Both the position numbers and the translations under genes were made by a program. From Notospermus geniculatus (lineage: Eukaryota > Nemertea > Pilidiophora > Heteronemertea > Lineidae), in assembly GCA_002633025.1 (NCBI GenBank), contig NMRB01000057.1, forward strand, positions 124,001 through 188,000: a stretch of 64,000 nt of DNA. The letters run 5' to 3'. Shown here one piece after another: positions 1 through 10,500 of the stretch (position 1 is the stretch's first letter; each line of letters starts with the position of its first letter). The notes below the pieces were generated by a model. It did no database searches, was not told where the DNA came from, and saw only the letters and a list, made by a program, of their open reading frames with translations.

Positions 1-212
1 GGGGTATGAAAGTCCTATTCTCAATGAAAAAGCTTGTAAAAAAGTGGGTGAAAATCCCTTGGTTCCTTCTCAATTAGGGGGTCTAATGCATGAAAAATCC
101 CGAAAAGGGGGTGAAAATATCTTGGTTCCTTCCATTAGGGGGTCTAATTGGATGAAAAAAGCCCACAGAAAGGGGTGGAAAATTTCCCTTGGTTCCTTCC
201 ATAAGGGGGCCT
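1..212. repeat. Tandem repeat, unit about 63-67 bp, about 3.3 copies
   Basis: A block containing 'cttggttccttc', then 'ttagggggtctaat' and 'atgaaaaa', recurs with unit starts near 58, 121 and 188, preceded by a partial unit from base 1. The array probably continues to the left of the window. It creates a short open frame (44-247) that simply translates the repeat and is not a gene. Confidence 0.75.
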
Positions 213-1163
213 TTTCAAACTCAGGAACAAGCATATGTGTACCCTAAAAGTAAGGAGTGGGGGGCCCGGGTACTGTCGTCATGTTTAAGAAGTCATGTTC
301 CGTCACATGTTCTCAGCAGGCCTGAATTACTCATGTTTAGAAATAGTTTTTTATCTGATTGAGTCTAGCCTCATATACCCTCCAATTTTAACAGGTCCAA
401 GGAGAACTATCAAGGGAAAATGTCTTCCGGATACTGATTAATTTTGGCACCTGTGAACATGACCTGTTGAACGTGACTTTACTATCTACTTTTAAAGCTA
501 CTAGGAAATGACCAGTGAAATTCATATTATTTGAATGAAATAGTGATGGACAACTTACCCCATGCGCTGTTGGTGAGATCCCAGAATCAAAAAGGCCTAC
601 TATTAGTCACCAGTAAGATATCATAATCATGTAAATGAAGCTGATAAACGGGTTGCCACGAGCAACTGTTGGTACCTAATCCATCATGCACGCGAATCTG
701 GCGCGAACTGATGAGCTGGACCAGCTTGCGCAATGATGAGTCTAGTTATTTCAACACATTGTAGGAGGCAGCACGTCTCGGCTTGCGAATTTTACCGTCA
801 GGTGTGGTAGGGACAGTTATCATCAGAATCAAATGTCCGGGGATCAGGAGGAGACGACTCCATTTGATAAGATTTTTCAATTTGGCCTATTCGAAGATTA
901 TTCGCCTACCAAACGAGTGTCATTCGAAGGATACATTTTCTGGCTTCTCAAGCGCAGGAGGGGAAGAAATGGTACGATATCAAAAGACGCAGAGACAATG
1001 ACACATAAATTTCTTCGGTTGGGTTGCCTAGAGAGCCAACTCCCGCAAGAAAACTCACGTGGAGCAGCAGCAACTCATTTTATAGGGAAATGGCTAGATT
1101 GGTAGGCCTACAGAAGACTGGAGAAAGGAAGGGGATGCGCTTCCTTTTTGTTGGCAGAGCAAC

Positions 1164-1425
1164 TGCTCCTCCTTGTCTTCGCGCGGACGTTCTGGTCGTC
1201 TGAGTGCTGTGTATAGCTGCTTTTCCACGAGGCGTTTGCGGGCGCGGGTGGACAAAATCGATCCAACGCATTTCCCTTTAGCTGTTTCACCCGCACCCGC
1301 TCCCGCCATCGAAACCGCGTCCGCAATCGTCTCGTGGAAAAGCAGCGTGTTACGGACGCTGGTCGCGGTGACAACGCGGATTGCCAGTCGCTCCTTGTCT
1401 TCGCGCGGACTTCTGGTGGTTGCTT
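1164..1425. repeat. GC-rich repeat block with direct and inverted copies
   Basis: The string 'ctccttgtcttcgcgcggac' occurs near 1169 and again near 1391. Between them lies an inverted pair, 'gctgcttttccacgag' near 1215 and its complement near 1332. The block is more GC-rich than its surroundings, so it looks like a small mobile or rearranged element. Overlapping open frames on both strands here are by-products of the GC-rich repeat. No termini or target-site duplication were recognised. Confidence 0.5.
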
Positions 1426-1707
1426 TGGAATGGACGCGTTGGTTGCGATAACCGCGCAGATACATGTATATGGTTAGCAAGCAAATATTAGCGTTCCTCG
1501 TGGAAATCAGTGGAAAGGGTTAATATTACTTCGTGAATCGAAAAAGATATCTTATCAGACCATTTGGGTTACAATACATGGTTATTCATAAATAAGACGG
1601 TTCAACCTTCGACCGCCGCACTAAAACGGCGCTGTATGTTTCCACTACCGCCCCCTTAAGACGGCCGTGAAACAGAAATAGTCCTTGTGCGAAACAGGAG
1701 ATGAGTC

Positions 1708-1860
1708 AAGCCGGCCACACACGATCAATATTATTGCACAATATGGGCCCAAAATAGGGGCATGTGCTTCTGGCATGATGGGTGGAAGAAAGATTGACAA
1801 TAATATCGCCCATTTTGGTCCTCATATTGTGCAATAATATTGAACGTGTATGGGCGGCTT
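1708..1860. mobile_element. Foldback inverted-repeat element (MITE-like), 153 bp
   Basis: The first ~48 bases (from 'aagccggccacacacg') reappear as the reverse complement at the end (to 'cgtgtatgggcggctt'), including the nearly identical core 'caatattattgcacaatatg'. The loop is about 55 bp and has no open frame. This is typical of a short non-autonomous foldback transposon. No clear target-site duplication was identified. Confidence 0.65.
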
Positions 1861-1960
1861 TAGGACCAGCTCTGACCCATCAACCGAATGACTGACGGAT
1901 TCAATCTCGCTAAATCATTTCCGTTCCAATACCAAGGCCTAGATTAGCCTGTTGACAATT

Positions 1961-2491
1961 ATGTTCTTTGATATCATCTCAATAATAGTCTGTACAATAA
2001 AAGCCTATACAAATATATTTTACGGGTATAGGCACAAGCATTCAGAGAGTATACTCATACATACCTATACATGTACCATCTATAGTTGCTTGCCCGTTTG
2101 GAAATATAGGTCTATTTGTTTAGACTTTATACCCAAAATTGTTTTGGACTACGGATATCAGCAGGTCACTGATGCTGGTTGCTTGGGAACGTTGTCGGAC
2201 GGAGGGACTTTTGTCTTGTATATTCCCATATTTGTTGAGAACAGGAGATGGAGATATGTAGATGTACCTTTTTTTATTTGGGAAAAAGCAGGATATACCA
2301 ATTCTTATAGATTAGATTTTCAAAACCAACATCAGGTTAAAGTTTCGTATTTGACAAGTGCGAGATGGAGAAATGTCTGCTTTTTCGAATATGATAACGG
2401 CAGTGCCTGGATTACATGGCTTGGCGGCAGACAGTCCGCGTCGCCCATCGGCTGGTCCATCCAGTTGGCCTACCATCTATGGTTAATATAG
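1961..2491 (+). pseudogene. Degenerate PIF/Harbinger-type DDE transposase fragment (probable)
   Basis: A ~175-codon open frame contains, around 2098-2215, a stretch resembling the DDE-domain block of PIF/Harbinger transposases: a hydrophobic run (LDFIPKIVLDYGYQQ), then DAGCLGTLSDGGTF, comparable to the family pattern 'VD.G..GR.SDGG.F'. Only this block is recognisable. Residues before it are not transposase-like, and the frame ends at 2489-2491 without the rest of the catalytic domain. The frame lacks a convincing start. I read it as a decayed transposase piece rather than a host gene. The assignment rests on one motif. Confidence 0.4.
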
Positions 2492-3224
2492 AATACTTAT
2501 GGTCAGTGGGGACTGAAAAAAGCAACAAGGAAATTACATTTAGAACATTTTTATAGGATATCTTTTTCATGGAATTGGAGTATTCTATCAATGAATTGAG
2601 AGAAATATTCATGTCAGGCTTTTGATGAGTGTGTAACGCTTGGATTATCCTTCTCAGAACGAATCGCTTCCGTAATGTGAGGTTTTGGGACTGTCCTCTG
2701 CGTGCCGCCATTTCGCTGGATTTGATTCCCATTCCATAGCCGGGAACCTTACTCACCATGTCTAGTAGGAACCCATCATTTAAGTCGTACGTATCGGTGA
2801 AGGAAAGGTGCCGATCCTTCGAAGAAGTGACTCCGGTTGATTCCTCAGCGACGGTCCATACAGACGTGACAGGCGACGACGAAACGAATGAGACAGGTAG
2901 GTTGTGGGTGAGCACGGCGTGACACTCGCAGCCCTGTGACGACTTTGAGGCATCCTTGGACCGTCAGCGTGATGCTGGCGATACTTTGATGCCGTCACAG
3001 CAGACTTGCACCTGCTTTCGCAGCTGTCCAGAGGGGGGTCCAGCACTGAGTCTGCTCGCTCCCTCTGTCACTGCACGGCGGAGCACTCTACCCGGGGATG
3101 CAATGTTCGTCCTCTGAAGATCTTCTATATCTCAGGATTCTACTCAAGACGTTTGGAGAACGTGTTTAACGGGAGAATGGGTGGACAACAGGATGGGGGG
3201 GGGGCAGGATGTGGCCGTTTGAAG

Positions 3225-3339
3225 CATCCTGAGAATATCAGGGGTTCTTAATACTGCTCGCTCCCTTCGTCACCGCAGACAAACTTGTGTGCGGTGACGG
3301 AAGGAGCGAGCACTAAGAACCCCTGATGTTCTCAGGATG
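3225..3339. mobile_element. 115-bp palindromic MITE with 8-bp target-site duplication (hAT-like)
   Basis: The element begins CATCCTGAG and ends CTCAGGATG. Its arms are about 50 bp of near-perfect inverted repeat (including 'caggggttctta' and 'cgtcaccgca') around a ~12-bp loop. The direct repeat GTTTGAAG flanks it at 3217-3224 and 3340-3347. An 8-bp duplication with short inverted termini is characteristic of hAT-superfamily transposition. A second member with the same termini lies at 43,165-43,265. Confidence 0.8.
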
Positions 3340-3764
3340 GTTTGAAGCGGCGGATGTCGTAGATTCCCGTGCCTGAAGTGGGGTCTGCATGGGGTCCCCC
3401 TCCCCGAAAGTTAAAAATATAAATGTCCTGAGGTGCGATTTCTCGTCAGCCCTGACAAAAAAATGTAAGATGCCGAGAGCGGGGACCCCCTTGATCCACT
3501 TCTGTCTATATTAGGCCTATATGAGGCGGGACAAGGCCTACCCCAAGAAAACAATCATCTTTTGTCATATCTTGTAAAAGATTATTTGTGATGTCAGTGA
3601 TTATTCATAAGGAAATGTTGAAGCATGGTACCCGGACCATGATTCCAGGGACATCTATTCCTACCCCATCGGTGGTCTCGCTCGATAGCACCGCGTGACG
3701 TGAATTTGCGCGCCGCTATCCAAAACTCCTGTGAAACATTGTTTCCAACAATTGCAAAGTTTCG

Positions 3765-3835
3765 GAGGGCTGTGCCCAGGCATTGGCCTGGTGGCCGTGG
3801 GTTCGATTCCTACCATGGGCAGTATTTTCTTCACC
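3765..3835 (+). repeat. tRNA-like (SINE-type) fragment with B-box
   Basis: 'gggttcgattcc' near 3800 matches the Pol III B-box consensus. It lies in a short hairpin bounded by 'tgccca' and 'tgggca'. No full cloverleaf can be drawn and the A-box half is missing, so this is a SINE-like remnant, not a tRNA gene. The ORF reading through it on the minus strand is a translation of the repeat. Confidence 0.4.
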
Positions 3836-4101
3836 AGTTTTTTTTTCAGCACCACCGGTTGATGAGGACAAGTAACGTAAACGCAACATCCCTGTAGCAG
3901 ACGATGCGTTGTTTCCCAGGAAACACTTATTTTAGTTCCAACTAATAACACCAGGGGCCGCCCGAGACGATCACGTTGTAATGGTGGATGCAACCCATTT
4001 CTGTGCGATGGGCAATCATAAAATCGAAATAATGCCCTAATTTCACCGCGAAGAGACTTATTCAGTATATTTTATCTGTGATAATATAGAACATATTTAA
4101 C

Positions 4102-4264
4102 ATGTCCAGTATAGGTGGTGTAATCAAGGCTTTTACTGTAGGGCAAGTGGATGAGAATGCCAGTCCCGTTGCGAGCCCAAGAATCAAACGAAAGATGCTC
4201 AAATCTCAGAAGAGTTTGTCAAAGCCCGCCAGACCGCCCCCTCCACCACCGCCAGCAGCACAAG
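4102..4264 (+). CDS. FGD: Candidate alternative first exon of the FGD gene (proline-rich N-terminus)
   Basis: ATG at 4102 opens 54 codons plus one base, ending at a GT donor (CACAAG/GTATAG). The peptide starts MSSIGGVIKAF, has a basic stretch (SPRIKRKMLKSQKS) and ends in seven consecutive prolines (KPARPPPPPPPAAQ). Proline-rich segments are known in the N-termini of FGD1-type proteins. The exon ends in phase 1, exactly what the exon at 20,205 requires; the resulting protein would be 1,004 residues. The evidence is composition, ATG and splice phase only. It could instead belong to another transcript. Part of it (4173-4264) is duplicated at 4523-4613. Confidence 0.45.
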
Positions 4265-4726
4265 GTATAGCCTACATTGTTATTATACACGTATTGCTAT
4301 TCCTATTAGAACATGACCTACTATTTGCCTATCTCATGCCTCTAACGTATTTTCCTATTCCCAGTGTGATACATTACCAGAAATATGGAATATCCAGACT
4401 GCGCCTGCGCCAAAGTAGGCCTCCGGCAACGCGGCAATGGAATTCCTATTGACCAAACAACAAAAGTGCCGTTCAGCGGACATTCCGTAGTTCTGTGCAC
4501 GATGCCCATAGCTAGCAGGTTTGAGTCCCAAGAATCAAACGAAAGATGCTCAAATCTCAGAAGAGTTTGTCAAAGCCCGCCAGACCGCCCCCTCCACCAC
4601 CGCCAGCAGCACAAGGTAGCCTACATTGTTATTATACACGTATTGCTATTCCTATTAGAACATGACCTACTATTTGCCTATCTCATGCCTCTAACGTATT
4701 TTCCTATTCCCAGTGTGATATACATT
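4173..4726. repeat. Direct duplication (~204 bp, 350 bp apart) including the proline-rich exon end
   Basis: Bases 4173-4376 recur almost unchanged at 4523-4726. The copy includes the part of the exon coding for the basic and proline-rich residues, its GT donor and the following intron sequence. The second copy retains an in-frame ATG at 4546 and the donor (ACAAG/GTAGCC), so it could act as a shorter alternative start, but it has no upstream coding context. Confidence 0.85.
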
Positions 4727-4837
4727 GTATACCTATAAACAGATAAATGGCCGTGGGCCTATGTATTGTTCAGTAAGAGTCCACCTCGGGATAGTGGCGT
4801 TGTGTAGGCCTATATGACACACAATGCACAATGCTAG

Positions 4838-5108
4838 ACCTTTGGCACAGGGACTAGGCATGCATTGCAGGGGTGGTGGGTGTGTTACAGAGGTCCGAGG
4901 AGCACATACCCCGGTAATAACACACCCTGAGTAATGCACCGGTGTATACCTCAGAGAAAATATTTTCTCTGAGCAGCTGAGGTAGGCCTATAAGTTAGTA
5001 CACCGGTGCATCACTCGGGGGGTGTTATTACCGGGGTATGTGCTCCTTGGACCTCTGTAACACACCCACCACCCCTGCAATGCATGCCTCTAGTCTGTGG
5101 CCTTTTGG
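4838..5108. mobile_element. Foldback element with ~100-bp inverted arms
   Basis: The left arm (about 4838-4947) and right arm (about 5001-5108) are reverse complements with few differences, sharing 'ggcatgcattgcaggggtgg' and 'taccccggtaataacaca'. The centre carries a second perfect palindrome ('ctcagagaaaa/ttttctctgag'). A partial copy of one arm lies at about 48,117-48,176. Confidence 0.75.
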
Positions 5109-5240
5109 GAAGACCAGCCTAGCTACTGTGGTGATAGACCTAGACAGATAGACAATGAACCAGTAGGCCTAGCCCTATAGGCCTATCTCTCTATTCACCA
5201 CTTCCAGGATGCAACATCGCTCTGTTGGGGTGCACGTTTT

Positions 5241-5790
5241 NNNNNNNNNNNNNNNNNNNNNNNNNNNNNNNNNNNNNNNNNNNNNNNNNNNNNNNNNNNN
5301 NNNNNNNNNNNNNNNNNNNNNNNNNNNNNNNNNNNNNNNNNNNNNNNNNNNNNNNNNNNNNNNNNNNNNNNNNNNNNNNNNNNNNNNNNNNNNNNNNNNN
5401 NNNNNNNNNNNNNNNNNNNNNNNNNNNNNNNNNNNNNNNNNNNNNNNNNNNNNNNNNNNNNNNNNNNNNNNNNNNNNNNNNNNNNNNNNNNNNNNNNNNN
5501 NNNNNNNNNNNNNNNNNNNNNNNNNNNNNNNNNNNNNNNNNNNNNNNNNNNNNNNNNNNNNNNNNNNNNNNNNNNNNNNNNNNNNNNNNNNNNNNNNNNN
5601 NNNNNNNNNNNNNNNNNNNNNNNNNNNNNNNNNNNNNNNNNNNNNNNNNNNNNNNNNNNNNNNNNNNNNNNNNNNNNNNNNNNNNNNNNNNNNNNNNNNN
5701 NNNNNNNNNNNNNNNNNNNNNNNNNNNNNNNNNNNNNNNNNNNNNNNNNNNNNNNNNNNNNNNNNNNNNNNNNNNNNNNNNNNNNNNNNN
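5241..5790. other. Assembly gap of 550 N
   Basis: A run of N. The right edge is followed by a long C homopolymer (5806-5819), a common cause of broken sequence. All long 'open frames' spanning this run are artefacts. Confidence 0.99.
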
Positions 5791-7396
5791 AAGAATGCAT
5801 TTTGCCCCCCCCCCCCCACCCGGCTTTGCATCATGATGTGTACATTCGGCAATGGTGGACATTGTTGAAGTTACATCCTGGAAACCATGAAGTGGCAACT
5901 GGAGACCAACTTGGCTCTCTCTCTCTTGGTACAACTAGCTGAATAAAAAAAAGGCTGTAATTACCATAGTGATGACTGTCCTATATCTGTGGCCTATTTT
6001 AAGTCGGTTGACGCTGGCCATATTCAGTTCAGTTGCTAAATATTCAAAAGCTTGCATCTATCGAAGGCCAGAGAGGTAAGAACTCATATTTCCAGTTAAA
6101 TGACTCAAACATCAGGCCCATGCCCCCGTCCATCCCTTCAGGGTTTAGAGTAGACTTTAATGCACCGTGATTTCAGTTCAGATTCATGGATGTGTTACGT
6201 CAGGATGGCCAAATTTGGGGGTATCCCCATTGTTTATCTGGATTCAGAAGTTAATGTATGGGGTAGGCCCTTTCAACAACTGCCTGACATGCCTGAGGTA
6301 TGACCCACCCTAAAACAAGGATGTGAATGCCTTCCACTGTATGTAAGGCCTACATGTAACTGGTACCTTATGATTAGGCCTAACTGAACTGGTACCTTCA
6401 TGACCTTAGTCTTCACTTTCATTCCCATTACTTGCATTTTCTCTTGCATTTCTAATCATCTTTGCTTTCCAGCAATGCTAATACAGAAGTATTTACTTTT
6501 CAGTTTTTGCTGCCTGCGGTTTCTTCTCTCAAAATCTGTTTTCTGTACATGTACATGTACCTCGATGAGTCATATCTCTGTCAGTTGCAGCAACTTGCTC
6601 TCTTGTATTTTGAAGTCAAGGTTTGATAATTATTCCAGGTTGCCTTAGCAGTGGTAATGTTGTATCAGCTTACAAACTCTGGGAAAATATCCACCAATAG
6701 ATTACGGAAAGTTCGATTACTGTTGGTTTTTATGCTGCCTGTAGACACATCTGGCAGAAATTAGCTGGATGATGGCATAGGGCATCATGGTATCCATCTG
6801 AAAGTACTTGGGTGGAGAACCCTTGGGCTGTAGTCTTCCAATGAATCTCATATTTATCTGATATCACCCCCCCCCCCCCATCGGAGGTGACAGATGCTAG
6901 TGAGTGATTCCTCCTCTGTGTTCGCTCTTTGAGAATGCAACAGCCCCATAGTAATGATAGTATCCCTGGCAAATGGCCCACTAAGGGAGGTGCCTGCTGT
7001 TAATAGGTGATTGTTTATGCCTGATTCATGTTTAGTATCAATGTATATATTTTCTGTAATTTAGCTTAATGCAGTTCCCCCACCTGTAGTTATGTGTGAA
7101 AAATAGGTTGACTAAGACAAGTTGTGTTGTGGGGTGGGGTTGGCAGGGGGGTGAGGGGGGTTGGGACTGGGGTGGATCTTGGGGGAAAAGAGTTTGAGAG
7201 GACGTGGGGTGAATCTTGCCTCTATAGTGGTTAAAATGAAACCACCGATATCATTGCTCTATTTTGAGAATGTCCCCATTATCTTCTCCATACTTGAAAT
7301 TGGTGTTACATGATCAAAATACAAATGTATGATTGTGTGATAAAGTACAGAGTCATACACTTCCTGAGAGTGTCATGAACCACTACATTAGCCATC
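5791..7396. other. Non-coding stretch upstream of candidate exon at 7,397
   Basis: I see no convincing exon here. It contains homopolymer C (6867-6879), a G-rich tract (7126-7180) and the alternating palindrome 'gtacatgtacatgtac' near 6546. The short open frames have no recognisable content. Confidence 0.6.
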
Positions 7397-7547
7397 ATGC
7401 CGTTGGTCAGTCAACTTGTAAAACTCTTTGAAGGAGTAAAAAGTAGGAGTTTGACGGAGAATGTATGTCCAATGACACACAAGGGGTCGAAACCGGAGTT
7501 GTTTCTTGAGGAAGGTGTGGACTCAATCGATCATCAAGATGAAAGTG
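7397..7547 (+). CDS. FGD: Candidate first coding exon of the FGD gene
   Basis: ATG at 7397 follows an in-frame stop at 7376-7378 and opens 50 codons plus one base to a donor GAAAGTG/GTATGT. The peptide begins MPLVSQLVKLFEGVKSRS and ends EEGVDSIDHQDES. The phase-1 end fits the exon at 20,205, giving a 1,000-residue protein. The intron would be 12.7 kb. No family-wide motif marks this exon, so the choice rests on ATG, length, codon-like content and phase. Confidence 0.5.
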
Positions 7548-10500
7548 GTATGTCCTTTATTTTGGTTTCCATGACCTTTTCAAGTGTGGGTACTAGCCTG
7601 TGAGTGTGAACTTTTCTATCAGTGAACTTCCATCCAGGCAGACATACATATAGCACAAGCATCTTTCACTGTGGGCTGGGAGGTTAGGTTTGATTCCCTG
7701 TCAGGTTCCTTCATCTTGTGATTGATGAAGATGATTCTGTTTGGCTTGTATCAGGGAGACTGCTGAGTTAGTCCTTGTTTGAATACCTTCTGACCGAGAG
7801 CTTAAAACAGAGATTTTGATATGCCTGATCACTTTTCCGTTCCTACACCAAAAAGTGGCAGGCATCACCTGAGGTCATGCCTCTTTCATCAGAGGCATGC
7901 AGTCGACCCCTATCCTGGCTTCGGAGAGGTGCTGCTGTGTCAGCAGTCTGTCCCTTTCCTTCATTTCATCAGAAAAAAGTGAATTTCTAGTTTGACGTCT
8001 TAACAACTGGCCCATCAAGTGTGCTCTCAACTGGTATTAAAATTGTCCAGTGTTCTCCACACCAGTTAAAAAAAGTGCGGCCCGCCCCTCTTAAAAATAC
8101 CGACGGCAAAATCCGCCCCTCTTAAAAACGGCCCGCCCCTCTTAAAATTCGTCCGCCCTAATATTATCGCTCAATTATACATCTCAGATGCTCAGAAAAC
8201 GCATCTCAGAGCACCTAAAATCCAAATACCCCCGCCAGAAGGCGCCTCGCGCAGTGCCTTCGGCACCACACCCACTGCCGCCCCCCTTACAGTGTAGACC
8301 AAAACCCGTGGAGAACACTGTTGTCATTGGTGAATTTACATGTATGAGGGGGAGGGCATTTTCCAGGCTTCCAAGCATGAAATTCAGTGTTGATAATCTC
8401 CTTCAAATGGTCCACAAGCAGATTGGTGCATCTTTAATGATGGCCTTCATCTTCTGAAGTCGTCTCATAGTGTTGAGTATTTTTTGCATCTGTTTGCTGT
8501 CAGCTATCCTATTGCTGAATGTTTGAAATTCAGTCATGTCAGTTGACACACCTGAAGCAGCAGTTTTAAATGACAATATTAATCCTCATGAAATTCATAT
8601 CAAATTCAAATTTCATGACACTAGAATAATACATTGAAGTCTCCATACCTGTCGGTAGTCATGCGTGTGTTGTTTGCAAATCAGTCTGTAGGGCCTACGT
8701 AGACATTGATCGGAATATCTGTCTTTCTCTGACTTGGGGTTGAAGATCAACGTCCATTCTTTGTGATATGTAAACAGTTGTTGGCCTACTCATACTTGAC
8801 TCGGAGGAAAACTGATTAGAGATATTTTTGGAATAAATCGGATGTTTGCTCTTTTTATTTACGAATTTCTGGCTAAACGAAATTGAAAGATGATTGTCAT
8901 CGGGATATTCAAAACTAGGACATCCCTGTTCTGACTTTTTGGATCTAAAGGGTTCTTACTTCTTAATGGAACTCGAACAGTTTCAAATGTGGTGTGGAGT
9001 TCTCGGAATTATGTTTCTTACTCTCAACTTCAGCAACTTGTCATGCACGTTCTCTTACAATGCTTTATGCCAAAGGGCTGTCTTTCAAACTGTTGACTGG
9101 AGATTCTGTATTAAATAGCTGCTAACTTAAGAAATTGGTGGACAGTGCTTCAAAAATGCCTTGGTCTCGTTCAGGCAAAGCCTGGATATCAGGACATCCG
9201 AGATACCGAAGTGCCTTCCGCGATTTCCTTACTGCGGCAGGGACTGTGACAGATTGCTTATTTGCAAATCGTCCTACATCTTGTCTCGTACCAAACTTCT
9301 CATGGCTGAATCCCCAACAACGGACTGGAAATCATGATGGTAAGATCTATCTTTAAACAGTCAGGGAAAGTGGTCTTTTCTCTCTTTCCTTTGGCCAACT
9401 GAATGGGTTGTAGGAGTGGCGCCTGCCACAAAGGTTGTGCCAGTGGCTTCAGGGGCGCACGCCCCCCTTTCGCCCAACAAATTTGTAAAATTGACTGTGA
9501 AATTATGAAATTTGGAGCAAATCATTGAAATTCGCCGCAGATTTCAATGTTTCTAGCAGTGCGCCTCCTCTTTTCCGAAATCGTGGATCGACCCCTGGGC
9601 TTGATGTGGTACTGGTAGAGAGGGCGATCTCACCTCGACATTGTAGATGCTTCAGTCTTCTCCTACATGTACATTATTTAAATATCACCCAGCATCATTT
9701 GATGAGTAGCTTTTGCTCCGAGTTCGCGCTTGCACTCCTGACATAATATTTTTTCAACTGAATGGTTGTCACAGTGGACCACTATGAAGATAGTGCACGA
9801 GACTGTCAGTCAGCAACTACCTATTGTCAGTTGCATTGGCCTTTTGTTTGCTTCTGTACAGGAGCCATTGCCCTGATTGGCAAAATGAGAGGAACATTGA
9901 CTTTGATAATTGATATCCTCAAAAATGCGCTAATTGGTTCAGCGGGTTTGATGGGTGTGTGTAGTGTCTGTTCGGAATGTGACCATCTGCTCAGTTATAT
10001 GTGTGTACATACTTATGAAAATGACACATGGTTTGATATGCATTGGCCTTCTGTTTGTGTTTGAATATTACTGACAGCCATTTCAGCAGTGATTGCTGCT
10101 GGGTCGGACTGGTCCATTCCAGCTGCCAATGACATTGTTGAAGTCCAAAGAGACTTGTTGAATAGATGGGCCACAGCACTCTGTTTCATTGAGCCTTTCA
10201 AGGATTGAATACTTTTGTTGCAAGTGCAACCTCTTCTTCCTTGTCGATTTCAATTGGGAGGATAAATTGCAGCAAAATCATTGTAACATCTTCAGTCATC
10301 CCTGGTTTCATTTTCTGGATTGTAGGAATATACACTGCTGAAATACATTGTCATGTAACAACTTTTTGCCTCAAAATGGAGACGAAATTGACTTCGGACC
10401 CTTTCCATATCTTGCCTAAGAAGGAATTCTGATGGCATTTCTCATTAGGATTACCCGTTGACAAACTATAGGAACTTCTTTTGGTGATTATTGTTTACAT

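Noticed and set aside
833-971. ATG exon-like segment ending at GTACGA
   Set aside because: Phase 1 fits the FGD exon at 20,205, but the donor is weak, the distance is large and the peptide has no support. It is kept only as a possibility in the findings.
2412-2915. 167-codon minus-strand open frame
   Set aside because: It starts at GTG, has no recognisable domain or splice context, and partly overlaps the transposase-like frame. A Harbinger second ORF was considered but no Myb/SANT pattern is visible.
3661-3993. 110-codon minus-strand frame containing VGIEPTATRP
   Set aside because: It reads through the tRNA-like repeat; such peptides commonly arise from translated repeats and there is no gene context.
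5175-5934. Long open frames on both strands around 5.2-5.9 kb
   Set aside because: They consist almost entirely of N from the 550-base gap and have no real residues between the flanks.
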